A stretch of DNA of 51,211 nucleotides, taken from Deltaproteobacteria bacterium. Its GTDB lineage: Bacteria; Desulfobacterota; Syntrophia; Syntrophales; UBA8958. A model generated the notes under the pieces. That model saw nothing but the letters and a program-made list of their open reading frames with translations. It searched no databases and was not told where the DNA came from. The position numbers were made by a program, and so were the translations under genes. The stretch spans positions 1-51,211 of the forward strand of contig JAKQIZ010000005.1 in assembly GCA_029561465.1 (NCBI GenBank), given 5' to 3'. Positions within the stretch are counted from its first letter, which is position 1. The number at the start of each line of letters is the position of its first letter. Shown here one piece after another: positions 15,945-24,422 of this stretch.

Positions 15945-17294
15945 TTACCCGGAGGCGACCGCGGCCTCGGTTTCTCTGGCCAGATCGGCAAGGGCCGGGG
16001 CGATGGCGACGGGATAAGGCGGCGCCGCGGCCAGGCGGCGAAAATGAGCAGGCAGGGCTTTGAGTTGGTGTTGCGCGGAGGCCGCGATGGCGTTAAGATC
16101 CAGCGGGTCTTCGATACGTCCTCCCGCAGCCATGACCTGCTTCAGCAGGGGAGTCCCCGGGGCGGAGTCCGCGGCGATGGTAAGTAAATCACCCGCCATG
16201 ATCCCGTTTTCCATCCGGCGATAGATCTGTTTGGCCCCGGGGAGGGTGACCTTGCCCGGGGATTTCTTCAATCGGGGCTTGCCTTCGTAGGACATGAGCT
16301 TATAGGCGCATTCCAGATAAGGGACATCGGCGGAGGTATCCAATTTCGTGCCCACGCCAAAACCATCTATGGGCGCCCCCCGGCCAAGCAGATCCCGGAT
16401 GCTGAACTCGTCCATGTTGCCGCTGACAAAGATCTTGATTTTGGGAAAGCCCCCGCGGTCTAAAATGTTCCGGACCGCTTTTGACAGGGTAAGGATATCA
16501 CCGCTGTCCAGGCGGACGGCGTTGACCCGGATCCCCTCCCGGGTCAGAAGGGACGCGGCGGTTACGGCCCGAGCGGCACCGGTGAGGGTGTCGTAGGTGT
16601 CGATGAGCAGGGTGGTATTGCCGGGGTTGCTCCGGCAAAAATTGATGAAGGCGTCGAGCTCGCTATGGTGGGCCTGGATAAAGGAGTGGGCCATGGTTCC
16701 GTTGCCCGGGATGCCCAGCAACGGCTCGGCGATGACGGTCGAGGTTCCCCTGAAGCCGGCGATATAAGATGCCCGGGCGGCCAAAAGACCCGCCTCGGCG
16801 CCGTGAGCCCGCCGGAGTCCGAAATCGACAAGTATGGCCCGATCGTCGGCGGCGAGGAAGCAGCGGGCCGCCTTGCTGGCGATGAGGATTTCGTACTGGA
16901 GGATGTTGATCAGCCGCGTCTCGATGAATTGCGCCATCGGCAGCGGGGCGACGATGCGTACCACCGGTTCCTGGGCGAAAAATACCGTTCCTTCCGGTAG
17001 GGCGTAAACATCCCCGGAAAAACGGAATCCCCGGAGATAATCGATGAGCCGGCCGGAAAACCGGCCGGCTCCGACCAGATAGTCGATTTCGTCATCCTGG
17101 AACCGCATCGATTCGAGACATGCCAGCAGGGTTTCCAATCCGCAGGCGACGAGAAAGCCCCTTTCCGGAGGCAGGTTGCGGACGAAAAATTCGAATACCG
17201 CCTTCCCGGTCATGCCCTTATCCAGATAACCCTGGAGCATGGTCAACTGATAAAGGTCGGTCAGCAGGGGACTGGAGATGATATCTAGTTTCAT
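15945..17294 (-). CDS. pncB: Nicotinate phosphoribosyltransferase
   Basis: 449 residues. It makes nicotinate mononucleotide from nicotinate and PRPP with ATP use, the salvage step to NAD. Typical of the family: N-terminal SSPLLTDLYQLTMLQGY, FEFFVRNLPPERGFLVACGLE, the active-site segment GIPGNGTMAHSFIQ near 191-204 with the His that is autophosphorylated in characterised enzymes, LIDTYDTLTGA, VRLDSGDI, IFVSGNMDEF and DGFGVGTKLDTS. GAGGCACGATC precedes ATG 17294. Upstream it is bordered by repeat copy B, so its promoter must be within or beyond that element. Confidence 0.95.
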   Translation of the reverse strand: MKLDIISSPLLTDLYQLTMLQGYLDKGMTGKAVFEFFVRNLPPERGFLVACGLETLLACLESMRFQDDEIDYLVGAGRFSGRLIDYLRGFRFSGDVYALPEGTVFFAQEPVVRIVAPLPMAQFIETRLINILQYEILIASKAARCFLAADDRAILVDFGLRRAHGAEAGLLAARASYIAGFRGTSTVIAEPLLGIPGNGTMAHSFIQAHHSELDAFINFCRSNPGNTTLLIDTYDTLTGAARAVTAASLLTREGIRVNAVRLDSGDILTLSKAVRNILDRGGFPKIKIFVSGNMDEFSIRDLLGRGAPIDGFGVGTKLDTSADVPYLECAYKLMSYEGKPRLKKSPGKVTLPGAKQIYRRMENGIMAGDLLTIAADSAPGTPLLKQVMAAGGRIEDPLDLNAIAASAQHQLKALPAHFRRLAAAPPYPVAIAPALADLARETEAAVASG

Positions 17295-17335
17295 GATCGT
17301 GCCTCATAAACCAAGGAAATCGGAACAGTCAATAA

Positions 17336-17505
17336 TGACGGCATCGTAAAAAGTCTGGATGCTTCGTTGCGCTTCATCCCTCGCCTCGTCACTGCGACGT
17401 ACGTCCAAGTACGCCTCATTCCTCAGGATTCGCGCGCCTCGCCTGCGGATCTTTTTACGATGCCGTCCCAAATGGGACATTTTTTGCGCTTTTTACGATG
17501 TCATC
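17336..17505. repeat. Dispersed inverted-repeat element, copy B (long form plus extra end)
   Basis: The 131-bp unit 17337-17467 has perfect 17-bp terminal repeats GACGGCATCGTAAAAAG / CTTTTTACGATGCCGTC. The interior carries a second short symmetry around GCGACGTACGTCC. A further right end, GCTTTTTACGATGTCATC (17488-17505), follows after 20 bp, suggesting a second insertion or a nested partial copy. The remaining 341-bp gap between pncB and the next frame (17295-17635) shows no gene. Confidence 0.8.
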
Positions 17506-17635
17506 TTTGATGGGCATCCATAAAAAAGGATCAGTTCAGACGACACAAGAGGCAAATTATTCATAACGATAATAAAGGCGGGGGATTTCAACCAACCCCG
17601 CAGAGGGCGTCAATCATCCCGCCTTGTCAAATTTT

Positions 17636-18130
17636 CTAATTATCTGTGGCCGGCTCGTTTTCCGTTTGCATAAGGACAAGCAGACGATTAAGCAGCCAAA
17701 TGCACTTTCCCATCATCACGGTCAGGTCCAGGAGGCATCCTTTCTCCTTTGCCGAACCGAGTTTGTCGCTGTCCATATAGGCCTTGCGCAACTGTTCCAG
17801 CATCGGGCCGCTGCTGGAACTGAGGTCCAGGAGCAGCCGTACCTGCTCGGGGGAGTTTGTTTTTACCGTATCGGCGGCATAATTCAACAGGAAGTCCATC
17901 GCTTCCACGCAAACGTCCGTGAACTCCACCAGAGAAGGATACCTTCTGGGCCGCCGGATCGGGCAGTTTTGGTAATCCCGGCAGGTATGGCATTCCGGGG
18001 AGAGATTTTATGTAGAGGTCCCAGGTTTTCGAAAAGCTGCCGAAGAGGTCGCTGGTAAAGAGCGCTTTCGTTTTTGTGTCGTAGGTTATGATCCTCCCGC
18101 CGGCATGGTTCCGGGCAGCCCCCATATGCC
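17636..18130 (-). pseudogene. Remnant of an oxygen-binding di-iron/MBL-fold protein, 5' truncated and frameshifted
   Basis: The first part (from about 18120 down) reads NHAGGRIITYDTKTKALF then TSDLFGSFSKTWDLYIKS, the His and Asp ligand region of FprA-like MBL-fold di-iron proteins. The frame then degrades into low-complexity sequence. In the +1 frame it continues well: ECHTCRDYQNCPIRRP and a helical tail to a stop at 17636. Removing one base of the C4 run (GGGG on the + strand, 17997-18000) joins them as KSLPECHTC. The N-terminal half of the family (HxHxDH) is missing, replaced by the end of the DUF2939 gene. A sequencing error could explain the frameshift but not the missing front half. The tail does not show the usual PQHG motif, so the 3' part may be a separate small protein starting at GTG 17929. 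Confidence 0.5.
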
Positions 18131-18132
18131 GC

Positions 18133-18663
18133 CTAAAATTCCATGTGGGCAAGTTGCCAGGAAAGACCGCGGCGCCTCAGAATGAACCGCACCGCCTCCC
18201 CTTCTTCCCCCGCCGGCATGGTGACGGTGAACTCGGAGGGAGAGGTGTAAGCGAAATCGGCGTGGCGCAGGAAGGCCATGAACAAAGCCCGGGCGTTGGG
18301 CCGGTCCAGGCCGCCGGCCGCAGCCAGGGAGGCCAGGCGCTCTTTCATGTAGGCGGCCAGTCCTTCCGGGGTGATCAGGTCGTCCACAGCCCGGTCCACC
18401 ATCCGGGCGACCAGGGAATCACGGAGGTCCCGGGCGGCCGCCGGCGGGTCGTCCGCCGGGTCGCCGAGGATCTTGGCGCCCAGATAACGCTTGAGATTCT
18501 CTCTGACTTCGGAAAAATCGACCAGAGCGGCCAGCTTTTCAATATCCTGGTTTTCGAATGCCGCCATGATCCGATAGATCGCCACATAGGGCAGGCTGTA
18601 CAGCGCCCCCGCTCCCAGGGACAAGAGGACGCAGCTGGTGATTACTATCGCCTTCTTCTTCAA
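18133..18663 (-). CDS. DUF2939 family protein, membrane-anchored
   Basis: 176 residues. One N-terminal membrane/signal-anchor segment (about 5-23: AIVITSCVLLSLGAGALYS) is followed by the DUF2939 pattern: PYVAIYRIMAAFENQDIEKLAALVDFSEVRENLKRYL, where the family has sPy.al..l..A...gD...la..VDf..vReslk.ql. The rest is a helical periplasmic domain ending in a small beta part (FTVTMPAGEEGEAVRFILRRRGLSWQLAHMEF). Function unknown. It begins 5 nt after the lipoprotein stop, so the two form an envelope-protein pair. Its stop borders the di-iron protein remnant. Confidence 0.8.
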   Translation of the reverse strand: MKKKAIVITSCVLLSLGAGALYSLPYVAIYRIMAAFENQDIEKLAALVDFSEVRENLKRYLGAKILGDPADDPPAAARDLRDSLVARMVDRAVDDLITPEGLAAYMKERLASLAAAGGLDRPNARALFMAFLRHADFAYTSPSEFTVTMPAGEEGEAVRFILRRRGLSWQLAHMEF

Positions 18664-18668
18664 GGTCG

Positions 18669-19076
18669 TTACTCCCAGCCGATGACTTCGTAGCCCTTTT
18701 CACCCAGGCAGCGGTTGACGAAACCTTTATAAACGGCACTTGGTTCCGAGGCCTTGATCACCCCGGTAACCAGACCGGCGGCGGCCCCCGCCGCGGCCCC
18801 CACGCCTAGGTCCGACCCGAAGCTGCCCCGGGCCGCGCCGATGGCCCCGCCGACCACCGCCCCGCCAGCCCCGCCGATGGCCGTATCCTTGGCGACCGTC
18901 TTGGCGGCGTCGGACTTCACGTAAACGTCCGCCTGCTGCCGGCAGTCGGCAATATCCCGCTCCGCCTGCTCCTGGCCGACCTTGTTCAGGTGGGCGTTGG
19001 GGTACAGGACCGGATTCCAGGCACAGCCGCCGAGGAGCAGAATTAAGCCTATTGTTAAATAACTCATTGTTTTCAT
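18669..19076 (-). CDS. Glycine-zipper lipoprotein
   Basis: 135 residues. Signal peptide with lipobox LLGGC (Cys at about 18), so a lipoprotein at the inner or outer membrane. Residues about 65-105 form a glycine-zipper: repeated G/A-x3-G spacing in AIGGAGGAVVGGAIGAARG and DLGVGAAAGAAAGLVTG, which would pack in a membrane. Conserved cysteines flank it (CRQQAD, NRCLGEKGYEV); the closing C-L-x-x-K-G-Y motif is common in this small lipoprotein group. Runs in one transcript with the DUF2939 gene. Exact role unknown; envelope stress or outer-membrane stability is typical for the class. Confidence 0.85.
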   Translation of the reverse strand: MKTMSYLTIGLILLLGGCAWNPVLYPNAHLNKVGQEQAERDIADCRQQADVYVKSDAAKTVAKDTAIGGAGGAVVGGAIGAARGSFGSDLGVGAAAGAAAGLVTGVIKASEPSAVYKGFVNRCLGEKGYEVIGWE

Positions 19077-19104
19077 TTGTATTTATCCTCTGTTGTGTTG
19101 ATGC

Positions 19105-20460
19105 TCATCCCATCCCGGTTTCCTTTTCCAGCACCGCCCCAAAAAAACCGTCAGTGCCGTGACGGTGGGGGAAGGTGCGGAGGTATCCGTCGCCGTCCAG
19201 GAGTTCCGACGCCGGGGCTTCCGCCGAGATTCTGTGGAAATCCCGGCGTTGTTCGAGAAAAGCCCTTACCACGTCCTCGTTTTCCTCGGCCATGATGCTG
19301 CAGGTGCTGTAAACGAGCCGCCCGCCCGGTTTAACGTAGTCACCGGCCCGGGCCAGCAATCTTTTCTGCAGGGCGGCGTGACGCGCCAACCGGCCGGGCG
19401 CCAGACGCCACTTGATCTCGGGGCAACGCCGCAGGGTCCCCAGCCCCGAGCAGGGGACGTCCAGGAGGACCCGGTCGCAGGAACCAGGCGGGACCTCCAC
19501 GAGGGGATGGGTGGCGTCGGCGGCGACGGTGGAGATGACACTTATGCCCAGGCGGGCCGCCAAACCATGCAACTTCTTGATTTTACTCGTAAGAAGCTCC
19601 ACCGCGATGATCCGGCCCCGGTTATCCGTCAGTTCCGCCAGATGGGAGGCCTTCCCGCCGATCCCGGCGCAGAGATCCAAAATCGCCTCGCCGGCGGCGG
19701 GATGGACCAGCCGGGCGATGAGCTGAGAGGCCTCGTCCTGGATCTGAAAGTCTCCCCGCCGGTAGGAGAGGGTATCCCGGAGGAGTTTTCCCGCGGACCG
19801 GACCACCAATCCCTCGGGGGCGTAACGGGTTTTCTCCGCAACAACTCCTTCCCCGGCCAGTGCTTCTATAACCTTTTTCCCGGTGGTTTGCAACCGGTTT
19901 ACCCTCAGGACCGTATCCGGGATGGTGTTGTTGGCTCGGCAGAGGGCCAGGGTTTCCTCCGGGCCCCATTGCCGTAGCCACCGTTCCACGAGCCAGGGGG
20001 GGTGGGAATGGAGGACGGAGATATACCCCGGTAAATCCACGCGGCGCTCCGGATAGGGCAGGCGGTCCCGGCGGCGCAGGACGCCTCTCAGGACCGCGTT
20101 GACCAGGGCCTCCCGGCCGGGGCAAAGGGTTCTGGCCAGGGCGACCGCTTCATTGACGGCGGCGTGGGGGGGGATCCGTTCCGTATAAAAGAGCTGGTAG
20201 AGGGCGGTGCGGAGGATGCTTCGTAGGGACGTTTCCTCCGGGGCGAGGTCCTTGCGGAGAAACTGCGCCAGGACCCAATCCAGGAAGCCCCGCATCCGCA
20301 GGGTTCCGTAAACCAACTCCGTGACCAGGGCCCGGTCCCGGGGATCGCCGTCTCGCCACCGGGAGAGGCAGCGGTCGAGAAGCGGCTCGGCGAAGGCCCC
20401 GGATGTGTCGATGCGGTTCAGGATCATGACGGCGAGACGGCGGGGTTGCTGGGGAACCAT
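19105..20460 (-). CDS. rsmB: 16S rRNA (cytosine-967-C5)-methyltransferase RsmB
   Basis: 451 residues. N-terminal NusB-like RNA-binding domain (RRLAVMILNRIDTSGAFAEPLLDRCLS...LVTELVYGTLRMRGFLDW) followed by the SAM-dependent methyltransferase domain: SAM loop LDLCAGIGGKASHLAE (about 257-272), DVPCSGLGTLRRCPEIKW (about 330, structural/release Cys) and the catalytic YSTCSIMAEEN (about 383). It adds m5C at position 967 of 16S rRNA. ATG 20460 is taken as start since the family begins with RRLA-x-x-IL; a TTG at 20511 would overlap the fmt end. It follows fmt by 41 nt, the widespread fmt-rsmB pairing. Confidence 0.95.
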   Translation of the reverse strand: MVPQQPRRLAVMILNRIDTSGAFAEPLLDRCLSRWRDGDPRDRALVTELVYGTLRMRGFLDWVLAQFLRKDLAPEETSLRSILRTALYQLFYTERIPPHAAVNEAVALARTLCPGREALVNAVLRGVLRRRDRLPYPERRVDLPGYISVLHSHPPWLVERWLRQWGPEETLALCRANNTIPDTVLRVNRLQTTGKKVIEALAGEGVVAEKTRYAPEGLVVRSAGKLLRDTLSYRRGDFQIQDEASQLIARLVHPAAGEAILDLCAGIGGKASHLAELTDNRGRIIAVELLTSKIKKLHGLAARLGISVISTVAADATHPLVEVPPGSCDRVLLDVPCSGLGTLRRCPEIKWRLAPGRLARHAALQKRLLARAGDYVKPGGRLVYSTCSIMAEENEDVVRAFLEQRRDFHRISAEAPASELLDGDGYLRTFPHRHGTDGFFGAVLEKETGMG

Positions 20461-20501
20461 GACGATCCTGCCTATCCTATCCTTTCTGTCCGCGGCGCCG
20501 C

Positions 20502-21440
20502 TTACCCGCAACGGGACCGTTCGGGAAGGCGGAAACCCCGCAAAAAGTCGTGGATCGCCATACGGTTCTTGCCTTCCAGTTGCACGTCCTGGAGATAAAC
20601 CCAGCCATCGTCCGCGGCCACGGGGAGCCCATCCTTCGTCGCCGTCCCGACGGTTCCCGGCGCCGCCCCGGTGTCCCCCGGTCTCCCGGCCGCTCGATAG
20701 ATCTTCAGCATCTTGCCGCCCAGAAAGGTATAGGCTCCCGGCGTGGAAGAGAGGCCCCGGATCAGATTCACGATGGCCCCGGCATCCCGACGCCAGTCGA
20801 TGCAGCCGTCTTCCTTCCTAATGCGGGGCGCGTAGGTGGCCTCCTCTTGGCGCTGGGGTGTCCGGACCGCCCGTCCCGCCGCCAGCAGGGCCACGGTCTC
20901 CAGGAGGAGCTCCGCCCCCAGCCGGGCCAGGCGGTCGTGAAGGAGGTCGTAAGTCTCTCCGGGTGCCACCGGCGTTTCCCTCCGCATGATGATGTCGCCC
21001 GTATCGACGCCGGCGTCCATCATCATGATCGTCACCCCCGTGGTCGTTTCCCCCCGGATCAGGGTCCAGTTGAGGGGCGCGGCGCCCCGGTACTTCGGCA
21101 GCAGGGATGGATGGACGTTGATGCAACCCAGGGGCGGTCGTTCCAGGATCTCCGGGGGCAGGATCTGACCGAAGGCGGCGACCACCACCAGGTCGGGATT
21201 GAGTCCCCGGAACAACTGGAGAAAGGATTCGTCCCGGACTCGCTCCGGCTGGAGGATCAGCAGTTCGTGGGCCGCGGCCAGTTCCTTTGCCGGCGGCGGT
21301 TGCAGGCGCCGCCCCCGCCCCCGGGGTTTGTCCGGCTGGGTGATGACCCCCACGATGGGATAAACGGCCTCGATGAGGCGCCGCAGGGACGGTACGGCGA
21401 ATTCCGGAGTTCCCATGAACAACAAGCGTGGTTTGGACAT
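20502..21440 (-). CDS. fmt: Methionyl-tRNA formyltransferase
   Basis: 312 residues. It formylates initiator Met-tRNA with 10-formyl-THF. Signatures: FMGTPEFAVPSL at the N-terminus, QPDKPRGRGRRL, the catalytic segment INVHPSLLPKYRGAAPLNW (Asn/His), DAGVDTGDI (Asp) and the C-terminal tRNA-binding domain starting ATYAPRIRKEDGCIDW. ATG 21440 has AAGGAAGG upstream and gives the standard N-terminus; a longer reading would run into priA's stop. It lies 94 nt after priA and 41 nt before rsmB, a translation/replication housekeeping block. Low risk of misassignment. Confidence 0.96.
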   Translation of the reverse strand: MSKPRLLFMGTPEFAVPSLRRLIEAVYPIVGVITQPDKPRGRGRRLQPPPAKELAAAHELLILQPERVRDESFLQLFRGLNPDLVVVAAFGQILPPEILERPPLGCINVHPSLLPKYRGAAPLNWTLIRGETTTGVTIMMMDAGVDTGDIIMRRETPVAPGETYDLLHDRLARLGAELLLETVALLAAGRAVRTPQRQEEATYAPRIRKEDGCIDWRRDAGAIVNLIRGLSSTPGAYTFLGGKMLKIYRAAGRPGDTGAAPGTVGTATKDGLPVAADDGWVYLQDVQLEGKNRMAIHDFLRGFRLPERSRCG

Positions 21441-21534
21441 GATGAGCGGACCTTCCTTATTTTTATGTCGGCGGCTTCTCCGGCGGTATTTATAGGAAAT
21501 CTCTGCAAAGGAAAAGCAAAATCTTTCGGGGCGC

Positions 21535-23745
21535 TCACATGAAATATACCGGATCCACATCCACCTTGATCCGTACCCCGGGAACGTGAAACCGGGCCAG
21601 GAGTTCCCGGGCCAGCTTCCGCACTGTGCGGCTGTCGTCGCCCTTGAGGAGGATCTGCCAGCGATAGCGCCCCCGGAGCCGGGAGATGGGGGCTTCCGTC
21701 GGCCCCGCCACTGTTGGCCCGCCGCGCTCTTCGGCCGCCGTCAGGAGTTTTCGGGCCAGGGCGGCGAGGGCGGCGGCCGCCTGATCCCCCTTGGTCTGGT
21801 GGGGGCAGGACAGGGTTAGCTGGATCAGCCGGGCGTAGGGGGGATAGGAGAGGCTTCGGCGCAGTTTCGCCTCCTCCCGGTAAAAACCCTCGTAATCGTG
21901 ATCTTTTGCCCTTTGGAGGGCGTAGTGGCCGGGGTTGAAGGTCTGGATGATCACCTGTCCCGGATGGTCGCCCCGTCCGCCCCGGCCGGAGACCTGGGTC
22001 AGGAGTTGAAAGGTCCGCTCGGCGGCGCGAAAGTCCGGGAGATTCAGGGCGGTGTCGGCAAGGACGACGCCCACGAGGGTGACGTTGGGAAAGTCGTGCC
22101 CCTTGGCGATCATCTGGGTGCCCACAAGGATGTCGATCTCTTCGGCGCCGAGGGCCCGGAGCAGCTCCTCGTGCGCTCCCTGCCGTTCCATGGTGTCGCT
22201 GTCCATGCGCCGGACCCGGGCCGCGGGGAACCGGGCCCGGATTTCATCCTCCAGACGTTCCGTCCCCACGCCGTAAGTCCCAATCCGCGGGCTTTTACAG
22301 TGGGAGCAGACGGACTGTCCCGTGACGGAATAATCACAGTAGTGGCATTTCCACCGGTTGTCGCCGGCATGATGAATCAGGGAGACCTCACAGTTCCGGC
22401 AGCGGAGGGGACGGCCGCAATCACGGCAGACCAGGAAGGTATGATAGCCCCTCCGGTTGAGGAGGAGCAGCGCCTGTTGTCGCCGCTGGAGAGTGACGTC
22501 GATGGCGGCGAGAAGGCGCCGGGAGAGAATGGCGCCGGCCCCTTCCTCCCGAATGGCCTTTTCCATGGTCATATCGACGAGCTCCACGGCGGGCAGCGGC
22601 CGGTCGGCGATGCGCTGCGGCATGACCAGCAAGGAGACTTTGCCGCGGGTGGTGTTGAAATAGGTCTGCAGAGCCGGGGTGGCCGAACCGAGGAGCACCG
22701 TAGCCCCCTCCAGTCGCCCCCGGACGATCGCCATGTCCCGAGCATGGTAGGGCAGTCGTTCATCCTGTTTGTAGGAGGCGTCGTGTTCCTCGTCCACGAC
22801 GATCAACTTAAGGTTGCGAACCGGGGCGAAGAGGGCGGAGCGGGCTCCCACGGCGATGGATAGAGTGCCGGACTCCAGAAGCCGCCACTGGTCATAGCGC
22901 ACGGCGCGGGAGACCCCGCTGTGGAGTACGGCGATGTTGTCCCCGCCGAATCTCCCTTCCAGGCGGGTGAGCAACTGGGGGGTGAGGGAGATTTCCGGGA
23001 CCAGGTAGATCACGCCCCCGCCGTAGCGACGGGTTTCCTCCATGGCCCGGAGGTAAACCTCCGTCTTGCCGCTGCCCGTCACGCCGTGGAGGAGGAAGGT
23101 TTGGAAATGTCCGCGGCGGAGGCTGGTCACGATCTCCCGGAGGGCCGCCTTTTGTCCGGCGTTGGGTACGGGCCGGTCCGCCTTCGGCCCCACTTGCCGG
23201 CGGCGCGGCGGGGGACGGAACGTCTCCCGTTCGCTGATCTCCACCAGACCCTTTTTCACCAAGGCGGCCAGGACGGGCCGGACATCCCCCAGATTGCGGC
23301 GGAGCGTCGCGAGGGAAACCTCGTCGCTTGCGCCCTCCTCAGGGATCGCCTCTAGGACGAGGCGCTGCCGGGGGGTCAGGGCCGGGACGGCGGCGGTTTG
23401 TATCCGGAGCACCGTTTTTTCCTTTTTCGACCGGATGTTCTTGCCTCCCGGGAGGATTTCGTGCAGGGCCTTCCCTAAGGGATAGAGATAATAGTCTGCT
23501 ATCCAGCGGTAAAAGGCGAGTTCCCGGGCGCCGAACAGGGGCCTTGTATCGATGATTTCAGTGATTTCCTTGAGATTTTCCACATCCGTTGTGGCGGAGA
23601 TGGCAATGATGCAGCCGGTTTGCGGTTTGCCGCCGAAGGGCGCCCGGACCCTTTTCCCCACGGCAACGGCGGCGACCTGGGAGGCGGGCACGGCATAATC
23701 GAAGACCTGCTCGGCGGAGATGGGAAAGGCTACTTTGACGAACAT
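21535..23745 (-). CDS. priA: Primosomal protein N' (replication restart helicase PriA)
   Basis: 736 residues. The 3'-to-5' helicase reloads the replisome at stalled forks. Domains: N-terminal DNA-binding part (VAFPISAEQVFDYAVP...GKRVRAPFGG), helicase lobe 1 with Walker A GVTGSGKTEVYL (about 222) and DEEH (KLIVVDEEHDASYKQ), two zinc-binding clusters between the lobes (CRDCGRPLRCRNC; WKCHYCDYS...CSHC, about 440-485), helicase lobe 2 (GTQMIAKGHDFPNVTLVGVV, ...QVSGRGGRG) and a C-terminal domain. GAGGGGACG precedes ATG 23745. All eight zinc cysteines are visible. Confidence 0.97.
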   Translation of the reverse strand: MFVKVAFPISAEQVFDYAVPASQVAAVAVGKRVRAPFGGKPQTGCIIAISATTDVENLKEITEIIDTRPLFGARELAFYRWIADYYLYPLGKALHEILPGGKNIRSKKEKTVLRIQTAAVPALTPRQRLVLEAIPEEGASDEVSLATLRRNLGDVRPVLAALVKKGLVEISERETFRPPPRRRQVGPKADRPVPNAGQKAALREIVTSLRRGHFQTFLLHGVTGSGKTEVYLRAMEETRRYGGGVIYLVPEISLTPQLLTRLEGRFGGDNIAVLHSGVSRAVRYDQWRLLESGTLSIAVGARSALFAPVRNLKLIVVDEEHDASYKQDERLPYHARDMAIVRGRLEGATVLLGSATPALQTYFNTTRGKVSLLVMPQRIADRPLPAVELVDMTMEKAIREEGAGAILSRRLLAAIDVTLQRRQQALLLLNRRGYHTFLVCRDCGRPLRCRNCEVSLIHHAGDNRWKCHYCDYSVTGQSVCSHCKSPRIGTYGVGTERLEDEIRARFPAARVRRMDSDTMERQGAHEELLRALGAEEIDILVGTQMIAKGHDFPNVTLVGVVLADTALNLPDFRAAERTFQLLTQVSGRGGRGDHPGQVIIQTFNPGHYALQRAKDHDYEGFYREEAKLRRSLSYPPYARLIQLTLSCPHQTKGDQAAAALAALARKLLTAAEERGGPTVAGPTEAPISRLRGRYRWQILLKGDDSRTVRKLARELLARFHVPGVRIKVDVDPVYFM

Positions 23746-23805
23746 GGACGTCCCCTCATTCGGATCGCGGCCGACGCCGGTTCGAAAACGAGGGAAGAAG
23801 GGATT

Positions 23806-24174
23806 TTATTCACCCTTCATCTTTTCGAGTTTTTCCTGTTTGGTCTTGCAGTCGATGCACTGGGTGGTCACGGGCCTGGCGATCAGTCTCTTTTCGGAAA
23901 TGTCGCAACCGCAGGCGGTGCAGATTCCGTACGTGCCGTCGTCTATCCTCTGGATGGCTTCCCGCATCTTGGCGATCAGTTTTCGCTCCCGATCCCGGAT
24001 GCGCAACTCGAAGTTGCGGTCCGATTCCAGGGAGGCCCGGTCATTGGGATCGGGATAGTTCTCCTTGCCGGTCGTCATTTCCGAAACGGTCTTTTCCGCG
24101 TCTGAAAGCAGCCCATTGATCTTCTGATTCAGCATGTACCGGAAAAATTGAAGTTTTTCAGGCTTTAACGGCAT
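23806..24174 (-). CDS. dksA: DksA/TraR-family zinc-finger transcription factor
   Basis: 122 residues, shorter than E. coli DksA (151). DksA enters the RNA polymerase secondary channel and, with ppGpp, shuts down rRNA promoters. Long coiled-coil hairpin with the functional tip DPNDRAS (D-x-x-D-x-A retained) and a C4 zinc finger: CTAC followed 17 residues later by CIDC. ATG 24174 follows AGGTGAT; an in-frame upstream reading to 24237 lacks a site and breaks the family N-terminus. It is a single gene, with 185 bp to the FGGY kinase stop upstream. Confidence 0.9.
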   Translation of the reverse strand: MPLKPEKLQFFRYMLNQKINGLLSDAEKTVSEMTTGKENYPDPNDRASLESDRNFELRIRDRERKLIAKMREAIQRIDDGTYGICTACGCDISEKRLIARPVTTQCIDCKTKQEKLEKMKGE

Positions 24175-24422
24175 CACATCACCTAAATCTTTTATTATCA
24201 ACCTGATACGTATAGGTGAGACCTCATACACGATCACGGGATGTTTGTAAAGGAAAAAAACCGGCGGACGATGAACACGCCGGGCGGAAGTCGCCGGTTA
24301 TGCCGGTTCCTGATTTACCCCCGGCCGGGGGGAGGAATAACGAACATCCTGTTTAGAGCGGCCGGATTTCGATCCTCGGTTCTCCGGGCGGCCCCGCTGC
24401 CGCCGTGACGTGGCCGGGACCT

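Noticed and set aside
15500-16000. Promoter for DUF1846 in 15768-15944
   Set aside because: A short AT-rich stretch exists but no pair of -35/-10 elements with acceptable spacing was found.
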